NCBI RefSeq assembly: GCF_022811725.1
Contig: NZ_CP094527.1
Coordinates: 5,828,001-5,892,000, forward strand
DNA length: 64,000 bases
Direction of reading: 5' to 3'
From: Mucilaginibacter sp. SMC90
GTDB taxonomy: Bacteria > Bacteroidota > Bacteroidia > Sphingobacteriales > Sphingobacteriaceae
This document shows, piece after piece, positions 45,311 through 53,342 of this stretch (position 1 is the first letter of the stretch; each line of letters begins with the position of its first letter). Below the pieces are notes generated by a model. That model saw only the letters and a list, made by a program, of their open reading frames with translations, was not told where the DNA came from and did not search any database. The position numbers and the translations under genes are program-made.

Positions 45311-46243
45311 ATGAAACGGAACATCGCGATAGGAATGTTTATTATCGGTGCCATGGCGCTGAGTTCCTGCTCTACAACCAAGCTTGCATCAAACCAAAGC
45401 AATGATAACGTTTATTTTTCTGACGCGCGCGCGGCTGATGAGCCTGTTTATGCACAGCAGCCTGCCTACAACCAAACCCCGGTTGCCCAGGAGGATACTT
45501 ACAGCGATGATGACGATGATTACTTTTATTATGACGACTACTCTTCGCGCATAAACCGTTTCAGTTACTTCTCTCCTTTTGGTTACTATGATGATTTTTA
45601 TTCGGCTTACAATAGTTACCCATACTACAGTTATGGCCTCGGCTACGGATATGGAGGCTTAGGCGGTTATTATGGCGGTTTGGGATATGGCTATGGGGGG
45701 TTAGGATATGGCTACGGCGGCTGGGGGTTAGGATATGGTGGCCTTGGCTTAGGATTAGGTTATGGTTACGGCGGCTACTACGGTGGCGGTTATGGATATG
45801 GCGGATACGGCGGTTATTATGGCGGCGGTTACGGTGGATATTATGGCGGCGGCTATGCCTCATCAGGCACAGCACGGCCTTACCGTGGCAATGGCAATCC
45901 GTTTGCAGGCAGTGGACGCCGCCCTGTTAGCAGTGCTGTTTCGGGCATAGGCTACGTTCCGGGAGGCCGCAACAGGCCATTAGGCAGCAGGACAAACACT
46001 TATAGCACCGGTAACAATAACGCGAATAGCAGCTATAACAACAATACAGGTACCCGTTATGCACGTCCTGCCCGTACCGATGCGGCACCTACACGTGATG
46101 CACAGCCGGTTTACAGGCAGCCCCAGGTTGAACGTACATCGCAGCAGCCATCGTACACACCGTCATCAAGCTCAAGCAGCGGCAGTTCGCGCAGTACCGG
46201 CAGCGGCAGTAGCGGAGGCGGCGGCAGACCATCAAGACCTTAA
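45311..46243 (+). CDS. Gly/Tyr-rich low-complexity lipoprotein
   Basis: 310 residues with a lipoprotein signal ('IGMFIIGAMALSSCSTTKL', cysteine 20). Residues 60-85 are acidic and tyrosine-rich (DDDDDYFYYDDY). Residues 105-185 consist of GYGG/YYGGG-type repeats. The tail is rich in Asn, Thr, Arg-Pro and Ser-Gly (ending GGGGRPSRP). No enzyme domain is visible. It is probably a surface or envelope structural lipoprotein. Its leader shares a 13-nt sequence with the next gene. Opposite-strand open frames here are by-products of the repeats. Confidence 0.88.
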   Translation: MKRNIAIGMFIIGAMALSSCSTTKLASNQSNDNVYFSDARAADEPVYAQQPAYNQTPVAQEDTYSDDDDDYFYYDDYSSRINRFSYFSPFGYYDDFYSAYNSYPYYSYGLGYGYGGLGGYYGGLGYGYGGLGYGYGGWGLGYGGLGLGLGYGYGGYYGGGYGYGGYGGYYGGGYGGYYGGGYASSGTARPYRGNGNPFAGSGRRPVSSAVSGIGYVPGGRNRPLGSRTNTYSTGNNNANSSYNNNTGTRYARPARTDAAPTRDAQPVYRQPQVERTSQQPSYTPSSSSSSGSSRSTGSGSSGGGGRPSRP

Positions 46244-46276
46244 ACCTAAATCTTATATTTTACTTACCTGAATTTT

Positions 46277-47758
46277 ATGAAAATCAAGTATTTACTAAGC
46301 GTAATTGCTATAGTAGCAATTGCTAAAGATAGTTTTGCTCAATACTCACAGGATGCCATCAGGTTTTCAACCTTTCAAACCGGATCCACATCACGTATCA
46401 AGGCTATCGGCAACGCAGGTACAGCCATAGGCGGTGATTTGAGCTCGGTAAGCGGCAACCCGGCAGGTTTGGGCTTTTTTACCCACTCAGAGGTTAGTAT
46501 TACTCCCGAGTATGATAACTCAAAAATAAGTTCAAGCTTTTTTGGGCAGGCAGGCAGTGCAAACCGTAACGATGTAAACATGAGCAATGCAGCCATTGTT
46601 TTTTATCAGCAGCTTACTACCCGTGGGCGCGATAAAAGCAAAGGCTGGTTAAGCATTAACTACGGGGCAGGATACAGCCGCACCAATAACTTTTATGAAA
46701 ACGTTGCCTACGGCGGTACCAATCAAACAAGTTCAATCTCTGATTATTATGCTGGTATAGCCAAAGGAGAAGTATCGAAATACGGCAGCGTTAATCCTAA
46801 CGGGCTCGATGGCTGGGCATATGATCATATATTGATAGATAATTTTGGTTCCGCATCTGATCCAAACTCTTATTCAAGTACAGTGAATGTTCCGGTAAGG
46901 CAACTGGCAGGGATTACCCGTACCGGCGGACAATCAGAATTTAACCTTTCATTTGGTGCCAACTACAGCAATAAGCTTTATGTGGGCTTGGGACTCGCTA
47001 TCACCGATATCAGGTATAATTCCCACTCAAGGTTCACCGAAAACGGCAATGCTATTATAGCTAACGGTGGCAACCCGACCGATTTTTCATCAACCTTTGC
47101 ACAGGACCAAAGTACCAGAGGCTCGGGCTTTAATGCCAAATTGGGTATCATTTACAAACCGGTACAAGCCGTACGCCTGGGTTTTGTGTTCACCTCTCCA
47201 ACGTTTTATAATATTGACGATTCATACGCCGAGGGACTTGCAACACAATACAATGGAGGGAACAGCTATCGCAATGTATCTGATCCATACCAGCTAAGCT
47301 ATAACCTGCGTACCCCGCTAAAACTTGCCGGCGGTGCAGCGGTTTTCATAGGTAAATACGGTTTCATCAGCGGCGATGTTGAGTATATTGATTATACCAC
47401 TACACACCTAAGCACCAATGACAGCTACACCGCCGATGGCGATAACGGCGATATCAAATCGCTTTACCGCTCAACAGTAAACCTGCATGTTGGTGCCGAA
47501 ATAAATGTGAACAGTATGGTTTATTTACGTGGTGGTTACAGCCAGCAGGGCAACCCAATGAAGGACCTGGGTAGCGATATTAAAACCGTTAGCGGCGGCA
47601 TCGGTGTCCACTTCGGCGCTTATTTTATTGATGCTACCTATGCGAGGGTAACCGGTAATCAAACGATTTTCCCATACGATGTTGGCGCAACAAGTCCGTT
47701 TGCCGATTTGAAAAAAGTTAATAATAACGCATTCCTTACTTTGGGATACCGCTTTTAA
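46277..47758 (+). CDS. FadL/OMPP1-type outer-membrane beta-barrel protein
   Basis: 493 residues with a signal peptide ('SVIAIVAIAKDSFAQ'). 'GSTSRIKAIGNAGTAIGGDL' and 'SSVSGNPAGLGFFTHSEVSI' are the N-terminal pattern of the OMPP1/FadL/TodX transporters for hydrophobic molecules. Beta strands alternate to the end, 'NNAFLTLGYRF', with the C-terminal phenylalanine signal for outer-membrane insertion. It lies 33 nt after the Gly/Tyr-rich lipoprotein gene and probably shares its transcript; a terminator follows. Confidence 0.9.
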   Translation: MKIKYLLSVIAIVAIAKDSFAQYSQDAIRFSTFQTGSTSRIKAIGNAGTAIGGDLSSVSGNPAGLGFFTHSEVSITPEYDNSKISSSFFGQAGSANRNDVNMSNAAIVFYQQLTTRGRDKSKGWLSINYGAGYSRTNNFYENVAYGGTNQTSSISDYYAGIAKGEVSKYGSVNPNGLDGWAYDHILIDNFGSASDPNSYSSTVNVPVRQLAGITRTGGQSEFNLSFGANYSNKLYVGLGLAITDIRYNSHSRFTENGNAIIANGGNPTDFSSTFAQDQSTRGSGFNAKLGIIYKPVQAVRLGFVFTSPTFYNIDDSYAEGLATQYNGGNSYRNVSDPYQLSYNLRTPLKLAGGAAVFIGKYGFISGDVEYIDYTTTHLSTNDSYTADGDNGDIKSLYRSTVNLHVGAEINVNSMVYLRGGYSQQGNPMKDLGSDIKTVSGGIGVHFGAYFIDATYARVTGNQTIFPYDVGATSPFADLKKVNNNAFLTLGYRF

Positions 47759-47802
47759 CCGTTGATTTTTTTGATTGATTACGCTGATTGCGTTGATCTG
47801 TT

Positions 47803-47835
47803 CAGCCTGTCTTTTCGTTATGAAAAGACAGGCTG
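47803..47835 (+). terminator. Intrinsic terminator after the FadL-like gene
   Basis: A perfect 14-bp stem (CAGCCTGTCTTTTC / GAAAAGACAGGCTG) with a 5-nt loop followed by TTTCATTT, about 45 nt after the stop codon. Confidence 0.88.
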
Positions 47836-47917
47836 TTTCATTTAAGCACCATCGTTGTGCCGTTGTTGGTATTGTCACCAACGATAGCGACAAAGTCAAA
47901 ATGTGCTATTATCTGCG

Positions 47918-47978
47918 AAATCAACGTAATCAAATAAATCAGTGGTCAAAATCAACGTAATCAAAAATATCAACGGTC
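47918..47978. repeat. Two tandem 30-nt repeats with a nearby inverted relative
   Basis: Two adjacent copies of an AAATCAACGTAATCAAA...ATCAxxGGTC unit (47918-47947 and 47949-47978). A related inverted segment (TTGATTACGCTGATTGCGTTGATC) lies at about 47775-47798 on the other side of the terminator. It has the look of a degenerate intergenic repeat family. Confidence 0.55.
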
Positions 47979-48015
47979 AAAATCACTAACTTGCCTCTTA
48001 TAATTTAAATTGACC

Positions 48016-49800
48016 ATGAACAAAAATCTACTAAAAAGCACCACCATGTTAATGTTGCTTGCTGGTACATGCTTTAACGCGGGTGCCCAGCAATCGGCCG
48101 AAACAAAAGCCTGGGTAGCCAAATCAAACGAGTACACTAAAATCATCATTGATCTGGACAAAAAATACTCGCCCGAGTATGGCTCATCACAAGGCCTGGC
48201 AGAATATGATAGTGACATCGCAGTACCTACATTGCAAACTATATTGGCCGAACGCAAGGATGAAGAGGCCGTTGTTGCCAAACTTACCGAAGCTCTTAAA
48301 ACCGAAAAAAATACTTTTATCCAGCAGGATATCAATATCATTATAACCCACCTTAAACTTGGCTTCCGTCAGCAGGACTTTGAGCTGAGTCGCCAGGTGC
48401 CGTTTTTAAATGCGTCATCAACCATATACAGCGGACTGGAAACGCTGCTCGATGACCAAACCCCTGAAGCCCGTCGCCAGGCAGCCGTAATGCGCATTCG
48501 TAAATATGCCGGATTGGAAAAAGGATACAAACCTTTGGCAACCATTTACAGGGAACGTGTACAGAAACAGATGGCAGGCAAAAACATGATCTATCCGTCA
48601 AAGCAACGTATGGAAACCGATTTGTCGCGCAATGCAAGCATAGTAAGCGGCATTGCCGAGCTTTGCACCAAATACAAGATAACCGGCTGGGAACAACCTT
48701 ATGCTACGCTTAAAAAACAGCTGGAAGATTATGATCAATGGGTAAAAGCAAACGTGCTGGTGAAAGCCCGTACAGATTTCAGGCTCCCGCCCGAAGAGTA
48801 TGCCATGAACCTGGAAGCCTACGGCATCGACATTCCGCCAGCAAAAGTAGCTGAAATGGCACATACGCTATTCAACCAGATCCAGGATGAAATGAAACCC
48901 ATTGCCGAGCAGATAGCCAAAAAACGCAATCTGCCATCGGCCGATTATCGTGCTGTGATCCGTGAGCTTAAAAAGGAGCAGATCCATGGCGATTCTATCA
49001 TACCACTGTATGAGCAGCATTTAAAAGATATTGAAGGTATCATCCGTGAGCACCAACTGGTAACACTGCCAAACCGCCCGGCTATCATCCGTTTAGCTTC
49101 GGCCGCCGAAACTGCGCAAAGCCCTGCCCCGCACATGGTTCCTCCGCCGTTTTTAAATAATACAGGCCAGCGCGGTGTATTTGTGCTACCGTTGAACATG
49201 CCTGCATCCCCCGGTGAAAAAGCGACTGATAAATATGACGACTTCACTTTCGATGCCGCATCATGGACTATCATAGCCCACGAAGCAAGGCCCGGACACG
49301 AGCTACAGTTTGATAAAATGGTAGAAGAAGGCGTTTCCCAGGCACGCGCCCTTTATGCCTTTAACTCAACCAATGTAGAAGGCTGGGGTTTATACTCTGA
49401 ATACATCACCCGCCCTTATATGCCGTTGGAAGGCCAGTTGGTATCGTTAGATTACCGCCTGTTAAGAGCTGCCCGCGCCTTTCTTGATCCTGAATTGCAG
49501 GCCGGTAAAATAACCCAGCAGCAAGCGCTTGACGTACTAATGAACGATGTGGTACAATCACGCGCCTTTGCCCGCCAGGAAGTTGAGCGTTATACCATTA
49601 ATGCTCCGGGCCAGGCTAACAGTTATTTTTATGGCTTTACCAAGATGATAGCCCTACGCAAGGATACCGAAGCCGCATTAGGCAGCAAATTCAATGCTTT
49701 GCATTTCCATGATTTCATCCTGTCGCAAGGTATCCTGCCACCGGCATTGATCCGCGAGGCCGTTATGAATGATTTTGTGCCGAAGGAAAAGGCTTTGTAA
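48016..49800 (+). CDS. Secreted DUF885-family protein (putative metallopeptidase-like)
   Basis: 594 residues with a signal peptide ('STTMLMLLAGTCFNAGAQ'). The frame opens two codons earlier at a TTG, but the ATG at 48016 is the natural start. The C-terminal half carries 'WTIIAHEARPGHELQFDKMV' (H422, E423, H428), the conserved DUF885 motif resembling a zinc-peptidase HExxH-like site. It continues 'NVEGWGLYSEYITRPYM' and 'APGQANSYFYGFTKMIALRK'. Length and layout are typical. Peptidase activity is an inference from the motif. A monocistronic gene with its own terminator. Confidence 0.92.
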   Translation: MNKNLLKSTTMLMLLAGTCFNAGAQQSAETKAWVAKSNEYTKIIIDLDKKYSPEYGSSQGLAEYDSDIAVPTLQTILAERKDEEAVVAKLTEALKTEKNTFIQQDINIIITHLKLGFRQQDFELSRQVPFLNASSTIYSGLETLLDDQTPEARRQAAVMRIRKYAGLEKGYKPLATIYRERVQKQMAGKNMIYPSKQRMETDLSRNASIVSGIAELCTKYKITGWEQPYATLKKQLEDYDQWVKANVLVKARTDFRLPPEEYAMNLEAYGIDIPPAKVAEMAHTLFNQIQDEMKPIAEQIAKKRNLPSADYRAVIRELKKEQIHGDSIIPLYEQHLKDIEGIIREHQLVTLPNRPAIIRLASAAETAQSPAPHMVPPPFLNNTGQRGVFVLPLNMPASPGEKATDKYDDFTFDAASWTIIAHEARPGHELQFDKMVEEGVSQARALYAFNSTNVEGWGLYSEYITRPYMPLEGQLVSLDYRLLRAARAFLDPELQAGKITQQQALDVLMNDVVQSRAFARQEVERYTINAPGQANSYFYGFTKMIALRKDTEAALGSKFNALHFHDFILSQGILPPALIREAVMNDFVPKEKAL

Positions 49801-49810
49801 GCTATAAAGA

Positions 49811-49843
49811 AGAAAGCCGGATGTTTAATATATCCGGCTTTCT
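49811..49843 (+). terminator. Intrinsic terminator after the DUF885 gene
   Basis: A 12-bp stem (AGAAAGCCGGAT / ATCCGGCTTTCT) with a 9-nt loop, followed by CGTTTTT, ten bases after the stop codon. Confidence 0.88.
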
Positions 49844-49871
49844 CGTTTTTAACCTTTATGTCGTCCCCAAT

Positions 49872-49968
49872 AGCGCAAGTGTTGTGTGGTTGGCTGGAGG
49901 GGTGCTCACTTGTGCAAGAGAGGCACAAGTCAGCCGCGCTCATCGCCCCATACACAAGACTTGCGCCA
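49872..49968. repeat. Repeat family F: inverted pair
   Basis: A unit beginning GCGCAAGTGTTGTGTGG and ending CACTTGTGC (49872-49918) is followed by an inverted relative (49923-49968, GCACAAGTC ... ACTTGCGCCA). A third, directly oriented copy lies at 50111-50154. Unit ends are themselves inverted (GCGCAAGT / ACTTGTGC). Confidence 0.65.
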
Positions 49969-50001
49969 GTCGGTTTATTTCCAGGAGTATAAAACAAATA
50001 T

Positions 50002-50083
50002 CGTCATTGCGAGGAACGAAGCAATCCCCGATTTGCAGGTCCGCTCTGTATCGTTCGCGATTGCTTCGTTCCTCGCAATGACG
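50002..50083. repeat. Palindromic repeat family R, copy 1 (perfect)
   Basis: Perfect 25-nt inverted arms (beginning CGTCATTGCGAGGAACGAAG) flank a 32-nt spacer. The same arm is found at 51288, 53980, 60721 and in half copies at 54293 and 60891. It resembles dispersed REP/BIME-type intergenic palindromes. Confidence 0.9.
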
Positions 50084-50089
50084 TTTATA

Positions 50090-50187
50090 AATAAGCACTA
50101 CGTTTCCAGTGGCGCAAGTGTTGTATGGTTGATTGGAGGGACGCTCACTTGTGCCTTGCAATGACAGTTATTAATAAGCACTACGTT
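50090..50187. repeat. Family F copy bounded by a duplicated 15-mer
   Basis: AATAAGCACTACGTT occurs at 50090-50104 and again at 50173-50187. Between them lies one F unit (50111-50154) and a half R site (GCAATGAC). The similarity extends leftward to about 30 nt, as in a duplication created when the F unit was inserted or copied. The right copy touches the stop of the DUF4350-like gene. Confidence 0.6.
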
Positions 50188-50965
50188 ACTTCTTAGCCTG
50201 CTTTAACAGCCATTGCGCTACATCATTCACAGCCTTGTCATTCTCATAGCCCGCAGGCAGCCTGCCATTTACATATTCATTATAAAGCCATGGGTCTCCA
50301 ACTGCTATTACTGTCCCTTTGCCGTATTTGGCAGATGCAATAATGGTAGCGCCATCTTTGTTTTTAAGTACAGGTACTGCAGTCCCGGTTAAACCTATTG
50401 AACAGGCATCCTTCATGAATATCTTACCCGCTGTTTTCAATACCGGATTGTTCTTTACGTAAACAGCGCCGTCTTCAAAATGAGCATCATCTATCACATG
50501 GTTTTGCAGGTCATTATTGAAATGCATCCCGAATTTGGCAGCGAGGTTATTGAAATGTGGCAACTCCACGTTTACACTGTCGTTAGCCATCATTAGTAAA
50601 ACACCACCTTTTTTCACCCATGCGCTTATCTGCTCAATATCGTCTTCCTGGATATAGTTGGGGTTCGGACTTTCCTTTTTGGTATCCGGATCAACAACGA
50701 TATAAACCGATGATCCTTTCAAATTATCCAAAGTTGGCGCTGTACCAAGCGTATCCAGCTTTGCCCCGCGACTTATAAAAGCCTCGCCAAAGATCTTGAA
50801 ACCGTTGTTATCTGTTTCATCCCACAGGTAATGAAACCGCTCTGGTTGCCCGTTTGCACCTTTATGGACCTCGTGATTGAAATAATAATCGAGCGTTACG
50901 GTTTGGGCGCTTACTGTACAACCAACAAGGGCGAACAAGGCGATAAGTGATGATCTTAGTTTCAT
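50186..50965 (-). CDS. Secreted DUF4350-like (GATase-fold) protein
   Basis: 259 residues with a signal peptide ('LIALFALVGCTVSAQ'). It contains 'LKGSSVYIVVDPDTKKESPN', 'IEQISAWVKKGGVLLMMAND' and 'GTVIAVGDPWLYNEYVNGRL', the pattern of DUF4350/IFT52-like domains with a class-I amidotransferase-like fold but no visible catalytic cysteine. Such domains occur alone or fused to unsaturated rhamnogalacturonyl hydrolases, which fits the uronate genes on its right. Binding rather than catalysis is the likely role. A repeat-rich upstream region probably controls it. Confidence 0.8.
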   Translation of the reverse strand: MKLRSSLIALFALVGCTVSAQTVTLDYYFNHEVHKGANGQPERFHYLWDETDNNGFKIFGEAFISRGAKLDTLGTAPTLDNLKGSSVYIVVDPDTKKESPNPNYIQEDDIEQISAWVKKGGVLLMMANDSVNVELPHFNNLAAKFGMHFNNDLQNHVIDDAHFEDGAVYVKNNPVLKTAGKIFMKDACSIGLTGTAVPVLKNKDGATIIASAKYGKGTVIAVGDPWLYNEYVNGRLPAGYENDKAVNDVAQWLLKQAKK

Positions 50966-51401
50966 AGTAGGTTTATTATTAGGTTAGCCTGTGGTAGGCG
51001 TTATCACCACAGACTTAACTTTTCTATCTATTTTCCAGGTGTTCAGTTTTTTTAAGTGTAAACACTTGCATTTATTTTCAAAAAAAACAATACTGAAAAT
51101 CAACAAGTTAACTTTAGCAAAAAGCACTTCCTTAGCAAGAAGGAACACACATGAATTGATAATCAATAAGTTAACTTTTCACAAGGTCAAAAACTGAACA
51201 CCCTGTTTTTTAAAAAACTGAACACTTGTGTTTGGGTTCGGTTTTACAGCTTGTGTTCGGTATTATCACCGCAGGCTTAATAAAATCATGTCATTGCGAG
51301 CGATAGCGTGGCAATCGCATACTATACTGAGCGGTTATGCTTCCGTGCGATTGCTTCGTCGTTCCTCCTTGCAATGACATAACAAACGATATTTTAGTTC
51401 T
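50966..51401. promoter_or_regulatory. Repeat-rich upstream region of the DUF4350-like gene
   Basis: Several operator-like signals occur: the dyad AAGTGT-AA-ACACTT (51054-51067), two AAGTTAACTT palindromes (51105-51114 and 51168-51177, each preceded by AATCAAYA), and CTGAACAC at 51194-51201 and 51218-51225 with its inverse GTGTTCAG at 51039-51046. The first dyad resembles LacI-type operators. The right end (51288-51380) is a family R palindrome. Confidence 0.5.
51288..51380. repeat. Palindromic repeat family R, copy 2
   Basis: Imperfect inverted repeat starting ATGTCATTGCGAGCG and ending CCTTGCAATGACAT, with inner arms around GCAATCGCA / TGCGATTGC. It lies just after the SDR gene stop on the minus strand. 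Confidence 0.85.
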
Positions 51402-52217
51402 TTATACCCCCCCAAAAATCGAGAACCCGCCATCAACGCAAATCATCGAACCGGTGACAAATGCCGAGGCATCGCTTAATAACCATACTAATGCGCCTTT
51501 AAGCTCATCAGCATGACCAAAGCGTTTAAATGGTGTTTGTTTGATCACCAGCTCGCCCCTTTGGGTATAACCGCCTTCGGGTTTGGTGAGCAGGTTTCGG
51601 TTTTGTTCGGTAAGGAAAAAACCGGGTGCTAATGCATTCATCCGGATGCTATCGCCGTAACGGTTAGCCAGCTCTACTGCAAACCATTGGTTATAGCAAT
51701 CGACAGCGGCTTTGCCCATGTTATAGCCTAACACTTTGGTAATGGCCCTTTTGCTGTTCATTGAAGATATGTTAACAATGCTGCCTTTACCCGTTTTGGC
51801 AATGGCTTCGCCGAAAACCTGCGTAGGGATCAGTGTGCCCCAAAGGTTTAGGTCCATCACTTTTTTCATCCCGTCGATATTCATTTTAAAAATATCCTCA
51901 TCGGGCTGCAAAACGCCTTCGGGCATGTTACCACCGGCACCGTTCACCAGGCCATCTATCCTGCCGAAAGCTGCTAACAACTTATCTTTGGCAGCTACCA
52001 GTTCAGCTTCATTCATTACATCGGCAACCAGCGCTATGGCTTTACCGCCTGCTTCATTTATGGCGCTGGCACGTTCATCGGCTACCTGGGCGTTACGGCC
52101 AAGGATGCCTACGGCACCGCCGGCTTCAACAATGCCATCAATAAAAGCTTTGCCTAATATGCCCGTTCCGCCGGTTACTACAATTACTTTACCTGCTAAT
52201 GAAAATTGATTATCCAC
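51402..52217 (-). CDS. SDR-family oxidoreductase, UxuB/KduD-like
   Basis: 271-residue short-chain dehydrogenase. The nucleotide site is 'VIVVTGGTGILGKAFIDGIV', followed by 'NGAGGNMPEG', the serine in 'VNISSMNS' and the YxxxK pair in 'GYNMGKAAVDCYNQWFAVEL'; the end is 'FVTGSMICVDGGFSIFGGV'. The long 'PEGVLQPDEDIFKMNIDGMK' insertion resembles the SDR-type D-mannonate oxidoreductase (fructuronate reductase) group. Being 27 nt downstream of kduI, it could alternatively perform the KduD step (reduction of 3-deoxy-hexodiulosonate). Either way it serves hexuronate catabolism in the cytoplasm. Confidence 0.88.
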   Translation of the reverse strand: MDNQFSLAGKVIVVTGGTGILGKAFIDGIVEAGGAVGILGRNAQVADERASAINEAGGKAIALVADVMNEAELVAAKDKLLAAFGRIDGLVNGAGGNMPEGVLQPDEDIFKMNIDGMKKVMDLNLWGTLIPTQVFGEAIAKTGKGSIVNISSMNSKRAITKVLGYNMGKAAVDCYNQWFAVELANRYGDSIRMNALAPGFFLTEQNRNLLTKPEGGYTQRGELVIKQTPFKRFGHADELKGALVWLLSDASAFVTGSMICVDGGFSIFGGV

Positions 52218-52244
52218 TTATTTATGTTTTCTGTTGATGTATGA

Positions 52245-53075
52245 TTATTTCAGATCGGTTATGGCTATTGCGTCCATATCGGTATAGTCGAGGTTTTCGC
52301 CGGCCATACCCCAAATAAAGCTGTAGTTTGACGTACCGCTGCCCGAATGGATACTCCACGGCGGCGATACCACGGCATCATAATTATCCATGGTGATATG
52401 CCTTGTCTCCTGTCCCTCGCCCATGTAATGGAAAATCTTTTGGCCTTGAGGCACATCGAAATAGAAATAAGCTTCCATGCGCCTGTCGTGCACGTGGGCC
52501 GGCATAGTGTTCCAAACACTACCTTCATGCAGTATAGTAAGGCCCATAACTAACTGGCAGCTGCGTACACCTTCCAGGTGGATATATTTATTGATAGTTC
52601 GTTTGTTTGCAGTAGCCACCGAACCCAGCTCAACCTTAACCGCATCAGCATGGGTAAGCAGTGTTGTTGGATATACTGCATGCGCCGGTGACGAGAGCAG
52701 GTAAAATACAGCAGGTATTGAAGGATCAACACTTTCAAAAGTTACCGTTTTAGTTCCTTTTCCGATGTAAAGACAGTCGAGCTTGTTTACCTCAAAAGCT
52801 TGTCCATCGGCTTTTACCACGCCAGCACCGGCCACGCTAATAATCCCGATCTCGCGGCGTTCTAAAAAATAATCGGCACGCAGATTTGGGTAGTTTGGTA
52901 ATTCGAGTATTTTGTTTACCGGGTTAGCCATGCCAACAATCATCCTGTCGTAATGGGTATAGGTGCAATTGATCTCATCGGGCTGAACCTGTTTATCAAT
53001 CAAAAACCGTTCGCGTATGGTGGTGGTATCGTAGCTTTTAAAATCCGTAGGATGTACACTGTGTATTGTTTTCAA
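52245..53075 (-). CDS. kduI: 5-dehydro-4-deoxy-D-glucuronate isomerase
   Basis: 276-residue zinc cupin that isomerises the product of unsaturated uronate breakdown (pectin or glycosaminoglycan) toward KDG. The metal ligands are visible in 'NTMPAHVHDRRMEAYFYFDV' (H194, H196, E201) and 'PPWSIHSGSG' (H243), at positions almost the same as in known KduI. 'ERREIGIISVAGAGVVKADG' and 'SFIWGMAGENLDYTDMD' are also conserved. It is first in a two-gene minus-strand operon with the SDR and divergent from an exported YhcH-like gene, sharing an inverted-repeat operator candidate. Confidence 0.97.
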   Translation of the reverse strand: MKTIHSVHPTDFKSYDTTTIRERFLIDKQVQPDEINCTYTHYDRMIVGMANPVNKILELPNYPNLRADYFLERREIGIISVAGAGVVKADGQAFEVNKLDCLYIGKGTKTVTFESVDPSIPAVFYLLSSPAHAVYPTTLLTHADAVKVELGSVATANKRTINKYIHLEGVRSCQLVMGLTILHEGSVWNTMPAHVHDRRMEAYFYFDVPQGQKIFHYMGEGQETRHITMDNYDAVVSPPWSIHSGSGTSNYSFIWGMAGENLDYTDMDAIAITDLK

Positions 53076-53168
53076 AGCAAATGTTGTTTTAGAGTATACT
53101 GGTTAATAAATACAATTCTACAACCTTAAAAAATATTAAAAAAGGTATTCAGGCCTTATTTTCACTCC

Positions 53169-53223
53169 AACGTTATAGTTTATCTGCCTACCTTAGCCCT
53201 AATAAAAATCAAACTATAACGTT
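53169..53223. promoter_or_regulatory. Inverted-repeat operator candidate in the kduI / yhcH-like divergent promoter
   Basis: Perfect 13-nt arms (AACGTTATAGTTT at 53169-53181 and AAACTATAACGTT at 53211-53223) lie 29 nt apart, giving 42 nt between equivalent points, close to four DNA turns. They sit about 95 nt upstream of kduI and 120 nt upstream of the yhcH-like gene. Binding by two regulator dimers on the same face is plausible. Confidence 0.6.
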
Positions 53224-53342
53224 AAAGTAAATATTTAACGGTTAGTATATTGTTTTATTTATTTAAGCTTGTATAATTGAATGCATTAACCGGAGCCAAA
53301 AGCTGCGCTACCTATTCAATAAACCAATAAATAACTAAAACT

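Noticed and set aside
45561..45875. His/Arg/Asn-rich 104-codon minus-strand frame
   Set aside because: Product of the Gly/Tyr repeat DNA read on the other strand.
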